64,000 nucleotides of DNA from Acidobacteriota bacterium (lineage in GTDB: Bacteria > Acidobacteriota > Terriglobia > Acidiferrales > UBA7541). How positions within the stretch are numbered: the stretch's first letter is position 1; each line of letters opens with the position of its first letter. Positions 57,073 through 64,000 of the stretch are shown here, one piece after another. The stretch is from NCBI GenBank assembly GCA_003225315.1, contig QHZD01000017.1, forward strand, positions 62,001 through 126,000, read 5' to 3'. Under the pieces are notes generated by a model, which made no database searches, had not been told where the DNA came from, and was given only the letters and a program-made list of their open reading frames with translations. The translations under genes and the position numbers were made by a program.

Positions 57073-59217
57073 TTAATGCCGCTCTTCACCACCGATTTCA
57101 GAAAAATCAGCGACCGTCGTAAACTCGCGAAGCAATTCCGCAAGCAACGCCAGGCGATTATTTCGAACCGCTTCGTTTTCCGCCATCACCATCACGCCAT
57201 CGAAGAAATGGTCGACGGCTTTTCGTAAGCCGGCAATGGTTTCCAGCGCCTCTTGAAACTTCCCTGCGCGTTTTTGCCCCTGCACTTTTGAGGCGGCATC
57301 CCGAACTGCGGTGTGCAGCCCGCGTTCCGCGGCATTCTCAAACAGCTCCGGATTCACATGCAGAGAATTGCCCGGCGCCACGTTGGCTTTTTCAAGAATC
57401 TTGCGAATGCGCTTGAAGGAAACAGCGAGCGGCTCGAAGTTTTTGGACTTGCGAATGGCCTTCAGAGCAACCAGACGTTTCTGTACGTCCACCAGGTCGT
57501 CGGCTCCGGCACGGAAAACGGCGCTGACTTCGTCGTAACCGAAGCCTTCCCGTTCACGGAAGACGAATTTGGCGCGGTCCAGAATGAAGTCCAAGATCTG
57601 CGTCTCCTGATCCGGTGTTACGCCGCGCTTGGGCTTGTGGGTCAGGAGTGCCTTTGACGCCGCGCCAATGGCCAGGGACAGCGACACCGGTAGCTTCTTC
57701 TCCAGAATAATCTTGACGATCCCCAGGGCAGCGCGGCGCAAAGCGTATGGATCGCTCGAACCAGTGGGGATCACTCCCACGCCGAAGCAGCCGACCACGG
57801 AATCCAGTTTATCCGCGAGCGCGACAGCGCAGCCAGTCAAATTTCGCGGGATGGGATCATCCAGCCCGACGGGACGATAGTGATCGTAGATAGCGTCAGC
57901 GATTTCGTCGGATTCGCCCTGGGCGCGTGCGTACAGCCCCCCAACAATGCCCTGAAGCTCGGTGAACTCACGCACCATTTCGGTCGCCAGATCACACTTG
58001 GCGAGTTCCGCGGCGCGATCGGCCTCCGCGACGTGGGCAAGGACCATGCCCAGATTGAACCAGTTCTCCGTCAACCACCGGCCAATGGTGCGGATACGTT
58101 CCACTTTGTCGCGGTAACTGCCGAGCCGAGATTCGTATGTAACGCGTTCCAGTTTCGGCAAATAGTCGGCGAGCCGACATTTCTGGTCTGCCTGCCAAAA
58201 GAACTGCGCGTCGGCAAATCGCGCGCGAAGAACACGCTCGTGTCCGGCACGGATCAGGCCCTTGGAATCCTTACCGACGTTGATAACCGCCAGGAAGTGC
58301 GGCGTCAGTTCTCCGCTCTTGTTCTCCACGGCGAAATACTTCTGGTGATCACGCATGACGGTGATCAGGATCTCGTCCGGCAAGCTAAGAAAAGCCGGAT
58401 CGAAATTGCCCTGAATGACTGTGGGGTATTCGTTGAGATAAGCGACCAGCTTTCGAAGTGATGCGTCTTCGTGGATGCTATAGCTCCCCTTCTTGGCATG
58501 GGCATCGAGTTCCGCCGCGATTTTGTCCTGGCGCTTTGTGGGGCGGATGATTACCCCGTTTTGCTGGAGGCGCTTCTCGTAGTCCAGGAAGTTGCTGACG
58601 TTAACGGCGCTCGAACCGAGGAACCGGTGGCCGCGTGTAGTGCGTCCTGCAGCGATACCGGCAACGGAAACTTGCAACGACTTCCCGTCGAGTACCGCGA
58701 CGATCCAGCGGATCGGTCGAATGAAACGCGGGCCATCGAGGCCGGTCCAAGTCATGGAACGCGGCCATGTCAGATCGTGCACAGCGCGAGGGAGAATGCC
58801 AATGAGGATTTGCTCGGCAGTTCTTCCCAGCTTGACCTGTTTGGCCGCCAGGTACTCGCCCTTGGCTGTCTGGACCAGATACAGATCGCTGACGTGAACG
58901 CGCTGCTTCTCAGCGAAGCTCTGCGCGGCCCGTGTCGGCGCGCCGACGGAATCGTACGCCACGGACTTGGGCGGGCCGGTCACTTCCGTCTCGATGTCCG
59001 CCTGCTTAACGGGCAGTCCGCGAACCCAGGCAGTCAGGCGCCGAGGCGCGCTGAAGGTTTCCACTGATACGCCATCCGAGAGGCTCTCGGCGGTCAGGAG
59101 TTTCTCGATGTTCGTCCGAAACTCTTCCTCGGCTTTGGGGAGCATCCCGGCGGGAATCTCTTCGCAGCCGACTTCAAACAGGAGTTCCACACGCTTATCT
59201 GCCACGGGTGCCTTCAT
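57073..59217 (-). CDS. glyS: Glycyl-tRNA synthetase beta subunit
   Basis: 714 residues, the normal beta-subunit size. The start ELLFEVGCEEIPAGMLPKAE, then FSAPRRLTAWVRGLP, TWPRSMTWTGLDGPRFIRPI, ITVMRDHQKYFAVENKSGEL and FTELQGIVGGLYARAQGESD are strongly conserved GlyS blocks. The C-terminal part binds the tRNA anticodon. With GlyQ it forms the alpha2beta2 enzyme charging tRNA-Gly. Its ATG overlaps the glyQ stop (ATGA). Confidence 0.96.
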   Translation of the reverse strand: MKAPVADKRVELLFEVGCEEIPAGMLPKAEEEFRTNIEKLLTAESLSDGVSVETFSAPRRLTAWVRGLPVKQADIETEVTGPPKSVAYDSVGAPTRAAQSFAEKQRVHVSDLYLVQTAKGEYLAAKQVKLGRTAEQILIGILPRAVHDLTWPRSMTWTGLDGPRFIRPIRWIVAVLDGKSLQVSVAGIAAGRTTRGHRFLGSSAVNVSNFLDYEKRLQQNGVIIRPTKRQDKIAAELDAHAKKGSYSIHEDASLRKLVAYLNEYPTVIQGNFDPAFLSLPDEILITVMRDHQKYFAVENKSGELTPHFLAVINVGKDSKGLIRAGHERVLRARFADAQFFWQADQKCRLADYLPKLERVTYESRLGSYRDKVERIRTIGRWLTENWFNLGMVLAHVAEADRAAELAKCDLATEMVREFTELQGIVGGLYARAQGESDEIADAIYDHYRPVGLDDPIPRNLTGCAVALADKLDSVVGCFGVGVIPTGSSDPYALRRAALGIVKIILEKKLPVSLSLAIGAASKALLTHKPKRGVTPDQETQILDFILDRAKFVFREREGFGYDEVSAVFRAGADDLVDVQKRLVALKAIRKSKNFEPLAVSFKRIRKILEKANVAPGNSLHVNPELFENAAERGLHTAVRDAASKVQGQKRAGKFQEALETIAGLRKAVDHFFDGVMVMAENEAVRNNRLALLAELLREFTTVADFSEIGGEERH

Positions 59218-60158
59218 GCCCGTGCCTCGCGCTGGACGGAAGCCCCGCCAATTTGCGAAAGATAGGCTGCAGCGGTTCGGCAGGCAATGGTTCGCACTCG
59301 GGCCATCAGCGCAGCCCGTTCCGTGGTGGAGATTACGCCGCGTGCGTCCAGCAGGTTAAAGAGCTGCGAACATTTGAGGCAGTGATCGTAAGCGGCAAGC
59401 AGCGGATAACGAACGCGCTCCTTCCCTTCCACGCCTTTGAAACCGTCGAGAAGTTCCTTGGCTTGCTTCTCGTGCAATTCGAATTCGGACCGGATCGCGG
59501 GCGCGTCGCTGCGATCGAAGCTGTATTCTGAGAATTGCTGCTCTTCCATCAGGCGGATGTCCCCGTAAGTCTTGTCTTCGGACCAGCGGAGGCTGTAGAC
59601 GCTCTCCACACCTTGAAGAAACGCGCAGATGCGTTCGAGCCCGTAGGTGAGTTCCACGGATATGGGGTCCAGGTCAATCCCGCCGCTCTGCTGGAAATAG
59701 GTGAACTGCGTGATCTCCAGGCCGTCAAGAAGAACTTGCCAGCCGATACCCCATGCGCCGAGCGTTGGCGATTCCCAGTTGTCCTCTTCAAACCGAATGT
59801 CGTGCTCCTTCAGGTTGATGCCGATGGCTCCCAAGCTCTTGAGGTAGATGTCCTGCACATCGACCGGCGACGGCTTGAGGATCACCTGAAACTGGGAATG
59901 CTTGTACAGGCGGTTGGGATTCTCTCCGTAGCGACCGTCGGCGGGCCGACGACTGGGCTGAACGTATCCGACGCGATAAGAATTCGGTCCGAGCACGCGC
60001 AGAAACGTTTCCGGGTGCATTGTGCCTGCGCCCACTTCCACGTCGTACGGTTGTTGCAATACACAGCCTTGCTTCACCCAAAAGTGTGAGAGATGTAAAA
60101 TCAAGTCCTGGAAGTTAAGCCCTTTAGACCGTTTCTCAAGTTTTACTTTAGATTTCAA
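59214..60158 (-). CDS. glyQ: Glycyl-tRNA synthetase alpha subunit
   Basis: 314 residues from the TTG at 60158, chosen because GGAG lies 5 nt upstream and the codon overlaps the recO stop; an ATG 19 codons further up inside recO is possible. The catalytic class II core begins LNFQDLILHLSHFWVKQGC and includes GAGTMHPETFLRVLGP, PADGRYGENPNRLYKH, SPTLGAWGIGWQVLLDGLEI and LTYGLERICAFLQGV. It forms the aminoacylation active site with the beta subunit. Confidence 0.95.
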   Translation of the reverse strand: MKSKVKLEKRSKGLNFQDLILHLSHFWVKQGCVLQQPYDVEVGAGTMHPETFLRVLGPNSYRVGYVQPSRRPADGRYGENPNRLYKHSQFQVILKPSPVDVQDIYLKSLGAIGINLKEHDIRFEEDNWESPTLGAWGIGWQVLLDGLEITQFTYFQQSGGIDLDPISVELTYGLERICAFLQGVESVYSLRWSEDKTYGDIRLMEEQQFSEYSFDRSDAPAIRSEFELHEKQAKELLDGFKGVEGKERVRYPLLAAYDHCLKCSQLFNLLDARGVISTTERAALMARVRTIACRTAAAYLSQIGGASVQREARA

Positions 60159-60895
60159 GTCGTCTCCAAAAGTTCGCACGTGGTCAGCCGTCGCTCTACA
60201 TGGTTTTCGATCCAAGCCAGCCCGGCCTCACGCAACTCCCTGACGCTGGCTTGCATGGACTTCTCGTACGCAATGCGATCCAACCGCTCGCCCGTGAAGC
60301 GTTCGGCAAGGTTCCTTGCTTCCAGGTGCAAAGGCTTCATTCCGGGGCGGCGGCACTTCTCGCAAAACAGGCCGCCCAGGTGCGCGTCGTAAAAGGCGGC
60401 CTTCGAGCCGAAGGGCGTGTTGCAGACGACGCACCGATCGAAACGTGCCAGCCACCCACCTAGCCGCACCGTCCAGAACACGAAGTAGCTCAGCGGCAAG
60501 GCCCAATCGCCGGTGCGCTCCACTTCGCGCGTGGCCAGCAGGATCAGCCGGAACATCGCCTCGGAAACTTCGTGCTCTGGCAGAATCAGCTCCGAAATCT
60601 CACTGATCACCGCCAGTCCCGTGCTGAGGCTGTAATTGCTTTGAGCCTTATGAAAAGACTCGAGCAATTCCGCCTGTTGGATACGCACCAGTTCGCGCGT
60701 TTCCCTCTCGACGTACCATATCTGGACGTGAGAGAGCACCTCGAGCGTGGAGCCGTAGCGGTTCTTCAACCGCCGCGCGCCTGCCGCTACCCCGCGCACG
60801 CGCCCCGAGGAGCGCCCCAGAAAGCTCACCAGGCGATCCGCCTCGCCCAGGGGAAATGTTTTCAGGATGATGGCTTCCGTTTCCCGCGCAGGCAT
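60155..60895 (-). CDS. recO: DNA repair protein RecO
   Basis: 246 residues from the ATG at 60895. The N-terminal OB-fold reads ETEAIILKTFPLGEADRLVSF; a helical region with SNYSLSTGLAVISEISELIL follows. The zinc finger CVVCNTPFGSKAAF...LFCEKC (two CxxC pairs) lies near residues 155-185. RecO anneals ssDNA and helps RecR load RecA in the RecFOR pathway. It is the first gene of recO-glyQ-glyS. Confidence 0.92.
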   Translation of the reverse strand: MPARETEAIILKTFPLGEADRLVSFLGRSSGRVRGVAAGARRLKNRYGSTLEVLSHVQIWYVERETRELVRIQQAELLESFHKAQSNYSLSTGLAVISEISELILPEHEVSEAMFRLILLATREVERTGDWALPLSYFVFWTVRLGGWLARFDRCVVCNTPFGSKAAFYDAHLGGLFCEKCRRPGMKPLHLEARNLAERFTGERLDRIAYEKSMQASVRELREAGLAWIENHVERRLTTCELLETT

Positions 60896-61248
60896 GAGCA
60901 GTCGGCGCGCCGACGCTGCGCCGGGCACACTGGAACATTGCGTCCGACGCGCGCACACGCAGAGCTATTGTAATTACCACACGCGCACCCATCGCGCAAT
61001 GTTTCGGTGCAAGATTTCTCGCGAACTCGAGCGGAAACCTGCGCCGGATTTGAATTTTATCTTCGTGGCTTCTATCCAATTTTTCCACACAAGAACGATG
61101 CAAGGCCTGCAAATGGAGGCGATTACAGCCGCGGAATCATTCTGTTAACCAGCAGATCTCTCGAGCAAACATTATCGGACGCTGTAAGCCGTTCATCGGC
61201 CCTTTCCATTTCCCGCGCGTTTCGCTACTCTGCTGCGGACCTCAACCT
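60896..61248. other. 353-bp divergent region between recO and the rhomboid gene
   Basis: GTCGGCGCGCCGAC (60901-60914) is a perfect 14-bp palindrome 5 bp upstream of the recO ATG, where it could occlude the ribosome site. A TACAAT box on the minus strand (near 60970) has no clear -35. Nothing else was recognised. Confidence 0.5.
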
Positions 61249-61917
61249 ATGTTCATCCCCCTCAAGGACCTCAATCCCTCGCGCACGTATCCTTTCGTGA
61301 ATCTCACCCTGATCCTCGGCAACATCGTTACGTTTCTCTACCAGATCGGTCTTGAAGCTACACTTCCGCATCGTGCCTTCGACGCCCTGCTCTTGACTTA
61401 TTCCACGGTCCCGGCCCGTTTCCCGGCGTTCCTTGCGGGGCACGCCAGTTTCGAAGTCTCTTTCCTGCCTTTAGTAACCAGCATGTTTCTCCATTCCGGG
61501 TTTCTGCATCTCGCTGGCAACATGCTTTTTCTGTGGATCTTCGGGGACAATGTGGAGGATTTTTTCGGGCACATCGGTTATTTCTTTTTCTATTTGGCCT
61601 GCGGGATCGGCGCGGGGTTGCTGCACGTGGTTTTCAATTTCTACTCCAACATTCCTGCGGTGGGTGCCAGCGGCGCCATTTCGGGTGTGATGGGCGCTTA
61701 CATGCTTCTCTATCCGCGAGCCCGCATCCTTACACTTGTTTTCATTTTTCCCCTGCCGGTGCCAGCCGTAGTTTTCCTGGGCTTGTGGTACGTCATGCAA
61801 TTTCTTGCCGGGCTCAGCACGATCGGCGTCAAGGTTACGGGAGGAGTAGCGGTGTGGGCCCACGTCGGTGGGTTCCTGCTTGGTATGCTGCTAACAACGA
61901 TAGTGAGGCGACGCTAG
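61249..61917 (+). CDS. Rhomboid-family intramembrane serine protease
   Basis: 222 residues with six membrane helices. HSGFLHLAGNMLFLWIFGDN carries the conserved His and Asn, VGASGAISGVMGAYML has the GxSG nucleophile, and AVWAHVGGFLLGM the catalytic His. It opens MFIPLKDLNPSRTYPFVN, as in many environmental rhomboids. It cleaves membrane proteins within the bilayer; the substrate is unknown. The ATG has no strong Shine-Dalgarno. Confidence 0.92.
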   Translation: MFIPLKDLNPSRTYPFVNLTLILGNIVTFLYQIGLEATLPHRAFDALLLTYSTVPARFPAFLAGHASFEVSFLPLVTSMFLHSGFLHLAGNMLFLWIFGDNVEDFFGHIGYFFFYLACGIGAGLLHVVFNFYSNIPAVGASGAISGVMGAYMLLYPRARILTLVFIFPLPVPAVVFLGLWYVMQFLAGLSTIGVKVTGGVAVWAHVGGFLLGMLLTTIVRRR

Positions 61918-61933
61918 GGCGAACGTGAGCAAG

Positions 61934-61950
61934 TTCAAGTATTACTTTAT
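61934..61950. promoter_or_regulatory. Imperfect TTCAAGTNNNACTTGAA palindrome
   Basis: TTCAAGTATTACTTTAT matches 12 of 14 fixed positions of the perfect site at 57052-57068 and contains the exact palindromic core AAGTA-T-TACTT. It lies in the convergent gap between the rhomboid and leuB genes. Confidence 0.3.
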
Positions 61951-62040
61951 ATTGGGTGTTTAAGCTGGGATTAAAAAATGCGATTGCCAAAGCTGAAACT
62001 ACTTGACTGTGCCCAAGAAGTTGAGGCATTGGCTTACGCT

Positions 62041-63138
62041 TTACACAGTCAGAGCCTCCACAGATTTGGCGGCGAGCCAATCGCCCACCTCTGCCGTTCG
62101 CTTATTCCCGCCAAGGTCCGGCGTGACGCAGCTCTCGCGCAAAGCTGCTCTCACGGCAGCACGGAGAGCTGCGGTTTCCGTTTTCCAGCCGAGGAATTCC
62201 AGCATCATCGCCGAAGTGAGGACCGAACCCAATGGATTGGCGATTCCCTTTCCTGCAATATTTGGTGCCGAGCCGTGTACTGGCTCGAACAGAGAAGTCT
62301 TGCCTGGGTGAATGTTTCCTGACGGAGCAAGACCCAGCCCGCCCGCGAGCTGCGCGCCCAAGTCGCTGATGATGTCACCGAAAAGATTGCACGTCACGAT
62401 GACGTCGAACTGGCTGGGGTCGCGCACGATCTCCATCGCCAGCGCATCAATGTACAAGTGGCGCGAATCAACGTCCGCATACTCCTGGCGGACTTGCCTA
62501 AACACCCTCTGCCAGAGGTCGTGGGCGAAAGTCATGGCGTTGGATTTGTCGCTCATGCACACGCGCTTCAGGCCATTCTTACGCGCGTATTCGAACGCAT
62601 AGCGGATGATGCGCTCTACGCCCTTGCGTGAGTTCACGTCCTCCTGAACGGCGATCTCGTCCGGCGTACCCTTCTTAAAGAATCCACCCACGCCAACGTA
62701 AAGGCCCTCCGTGTTCTCCCGGAACACCATCAGGCGAATGTCTTTTTCCGTGCGGTCGCGCAGCGGCGTGAGGCGGTGGTGCAGAAGCTCCACAGGCCTG
62801 GCATTGACGTACAGGTCGAGCTTGAAACGGAGGCCCAGCAGGATGTCGGCAGCATGCTGATTCGAAGGCACCCGCGGGTCGCCAAGCGCGCCAAAAAGGA
62901 TGGCGTCAAACTCGTCGCGCAGCATCTCGACGGCTCCCGGCGGCAATGAAACGCCTTCGCGAAGATACTTGTCCGCGCTCCAATCGAACTCGACGAATTC
63001 AATCGCCAGCTTGGCCGGTGCGGCCACAGCCTTCAGCACCTTGACGGCTTGCGGCGTAACTTCCGGCCCGATACCGTCACCGGGAATGACCGCGATTCGT
63101 GCCGCTGGGCCTCCGCTTCGCAAAGGAACACCGGGCAA
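62041..63138 (-). CDS. leuB: 3-isopropylmalate dehydrogenase-family enzyme
   Basis: 365 residues. The TTG start is supported by AAGGAG 8 nt upstream. IAVIPGDGIGPEVTPQAVKV, RFKLDLYVNARPVELLHHRL, MVFRENTEGLYVGVGG, CNLFGDIISDLGAQLAGGLG and GSAPNIAGKGIANPLGSVL are family blocks. It oxidatively decarboxylates 3-isopropylmalate in leucine synthesis. The KKGTPDEIAVQEDVNSRKG insert also occurs in tartrate/malate-type members of the family, so the substrate is not certain. No leuA, leuC or leuD gene is adjacent. Confidence 0.85.
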   Translation of the reverse strand: MPGVPLRSGGPAARIAVIPGDGIGPEVTPQAVKVLKAVAAPAKLAIEFVEFDWSADKYLREGVSLPPGAVEMLRDEFDAILFGALGDPRVPSNQHAADILLGLRFKLDLYVNARPVELLHHRLTPLRDRTEKDIRLMVFRENTEGLYVGVGGFFKKGTPDEIAVQEDVNSRKGVERIIRYAFEYARKNGLKRVCMSDKSNAMTFAHDLWQRVFRQVRQEYADVDSRHLYIDALAMEIVRDPSQFDVIVTCNLFGDIISDLGAQLAGGLGLAPSGNIHPGKTSLFEPVHGSAPNIAGKGIANPLGSVLTSAMMLEFLGWKTETAALRAAVRAALRESCVTPDLGGNKRTAEVGDWLAAKSVEALTV

Positions 63139-63271
63139 AGTCGTGTCTCCTTAACGGCCGATCTTCGCGCCGTCAGTTGAATAGCTTTTGTGTAAAAGCC
63201 GGGCGCTATTCTTCCATCAAAGCGCGGTTCGCGCCACTATTACCAAATCCGCGTTCGAATGGAAGGGATTG

Positions 63272-64000
63272 CTACTTCAGTTTGGCGAATTCAGCGCGCG
63301 CAGATTTTAGGATGGGCACCTCCGAATCGGCGCTTTTCCAAAGGGAGAAGAACTCCTGGTAAGACGCTCGCGCCGCATTCGTCGATCCTGACTGCGCTTG
63401 AGCGCGGCCCCGCCCCAGGTAGGCCAGTGCGCCGGACCAGCAGTTGCCCACTACTCCCCGGCTATCGACCAACTTCTGGAATTCCGCCGCGGCTTGCGGG
63501 CCTCGTTTCGCCCCCAGGTATGCTTCGGCGCGCAGGTAGACCGGGATCATGCAGGAATAACTCAAATTCCCAATAAGCTGCCCACGCTCGTAGGGCTTCA
63601 CAACATCGAGCAGCTCCAAGGCTCTTAATGGTTTTTGGCCTGCCATCTCGGCCTGCGCGCGAATCGCGGGCACCCAGGCGGATTGCACAATGGTATTCGT
63701 GATATTGCTGGCAGCCAGATCGTCGAGCATGGTTTGCGCGCGGCGCAAATCGCCAACGCGGGTCAGCACAAGAATTGCCAGAATCTGCGCGTCGCGGCTC
63801 TTCGGCGCAAGATCGAGAACCTTGTCCGCGCCCTTGCGAGCTTCCTCAACATTGCCGTACACCGCTTCGCGCAACCCAGCCATTCCCTGCCAGATGGCTG
63901 CCGGTTCGTTGAGCTGCGCGTTCTGCGCGGCCTCGACAGCCCGTCGGGAGAGCTCGCGCGCTTTTTTCAAATGTCCCCCGTACGCTTCCGTGTCTGCCTG
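63272..64000 (-). CDS. C-terminal part of a TPR protein, 5' end beyond the window
   Basis: At least 242 residues; the frame stays open to the window edge (QADTEAYGGHLKKARELSRR...). Repeats of about 34-40 residues such as AVYGNVEEARKGADKVLDLA, DLRRAQTMLDDLAASNITN and NAARASYQEFFSLWKSAD are TPR-like. The end VPILKSARAEFAKLK is typical of the C-terminal TPR region of acidobacterial Ser/Thr kinases or winged-helix regulators. Which N-terminal domain it carries cannot be seen. Confidence 0.75.
   Translation of the reverse strand, partial: QADTEAYGGHLKKARELSRRAVEAAQNAQLNEPAAIWQGMAGLREAVYGNVEEARKGADKVLDLAPKSRDAQILAILVLTRVGDLRRAQTMLDDLAASNITNTIVQSAWVPAIRAQAEMAGQKPLRALELLDVVKPYERGQLIGNLSYSCMIPVYLRAEAYLGAKRGPQAAAEFQKLVDSRGVVGNCWSGALAYLGRGRAQAQSGSTNAARASYQEFFSLWKSADSEVPILKSARAEFAKLK

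Noticed and set aside
1-64000. tRNA, rRNA, tmRNA or other classical RNA genes
   Set aside because: No cloverleaf, T-loop GTTCGANTC block with acceptor pairing, or rRNA signature was found outside coding sequence on either strand; a covariance search would be decisive.

Overview
The window is a GC-rich bacterial chromosome segment that looks like a soil member of the Acidobacteriota. This rests on gene content and protein style, not on a marker search. The signs are a single-chain LptF/LptG permease, an acidobacterial-type TPR protein at the right edge, a DUF420/CyoE/CtaA/Ccm supercluster, an XRE regulator of a kind I associate with the phylum, and several families of intergenic palindromic repeats. 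No rRNA, tRNA, CRISPR array, transposase or phage gene was seen. Most of the window is core chromosome, with an accessory patch at about 39.2-43.4 kb and a small one at 32 kb.

Layout: 0.4-5.8 kb holds a DsbA-like thiol oxidoreductase, glutamine-dependent NAD synthetase, a methyltransferase, an ErpA-type Fe-S carrier, an NAD-type isocitrate dehydrogenase and a PilZ protein. From 16.3 down to 5.8 kb, a minus-strand run of 13 tightly packed genes encodes cytochrome c maturation (CcmE, CcmF, a CcmH variant, a CcmI-like stub, an unusual carboxypeptidase-regulatory-domain membrane protein, CcmA, CcmB, CcmC, CcmD) followed by ferrochelatase, heme A synthase, heme O synthase and DUF420. This joins heme production, heme export and cytochrome assembly in one unit. 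Then come an orphan protein, a 2Fe-2S ferredoxin-like protein, a large secreted sialidase-like/PKD protein and a TolB-like propeller. SSB and an MDR oxidoreductase follow, then an ECF sigma/anti-sigma/CpxP-like trio, an XRE regulator, and the nfo-leuS-guaA unit (26.6-31.95 kb).

From 32 to 37.3 kb there is a HigBA toxin-antitoxin pair with a clear autoregulatory operator, a receiver-GGDEF protein with a coupled membrane protein, DAHP synthase and three PilZ-type proteins, so this is a c-di-GMP-oriented neighbourhood. From 37.4 to 43.4 kb there are a secreted CocE-type hydrolase, a HicAB pair, a metallo-beta-lactamase-like protein, a truncated antitoxin and an unrecognised two-gene module (41.36-42.74 kb). 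From 43.4 to 64 kb there are an M48 peptidase, a YVTN propeller, a GH57 glycosidase, a DegT aminotransferase fused to an FAD oxidoreductase, the LptFG fusion, PPDK, GlyS/GlyQ/RecO, a rhomboid protease, an isopropylmalate dehydrogenase and the end of a TPR protein.

The most unusual signals are four. (1) A composite intergenic element occurs twice (20.84-21.00 kb plus strand; 39.54-39.36 kb minus strand) with the same order of repeat units, an internal hairpin, a shared 3' tail and a good sigma-70-type promoter upstream in the same orientation, so it may be an undescribed structured RNA or mobile repeat. (2) There is an 871-residue aminotransferase-FAD oxidoreductase fusion. (3) A two-gene module has C-terminal winged-helix-like regions and an Abi-like segment. 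(4) Several genes have a near-consensus promoter whose start point falls at or within a few bases of the start codon, which suggests leaderless mRNAs.
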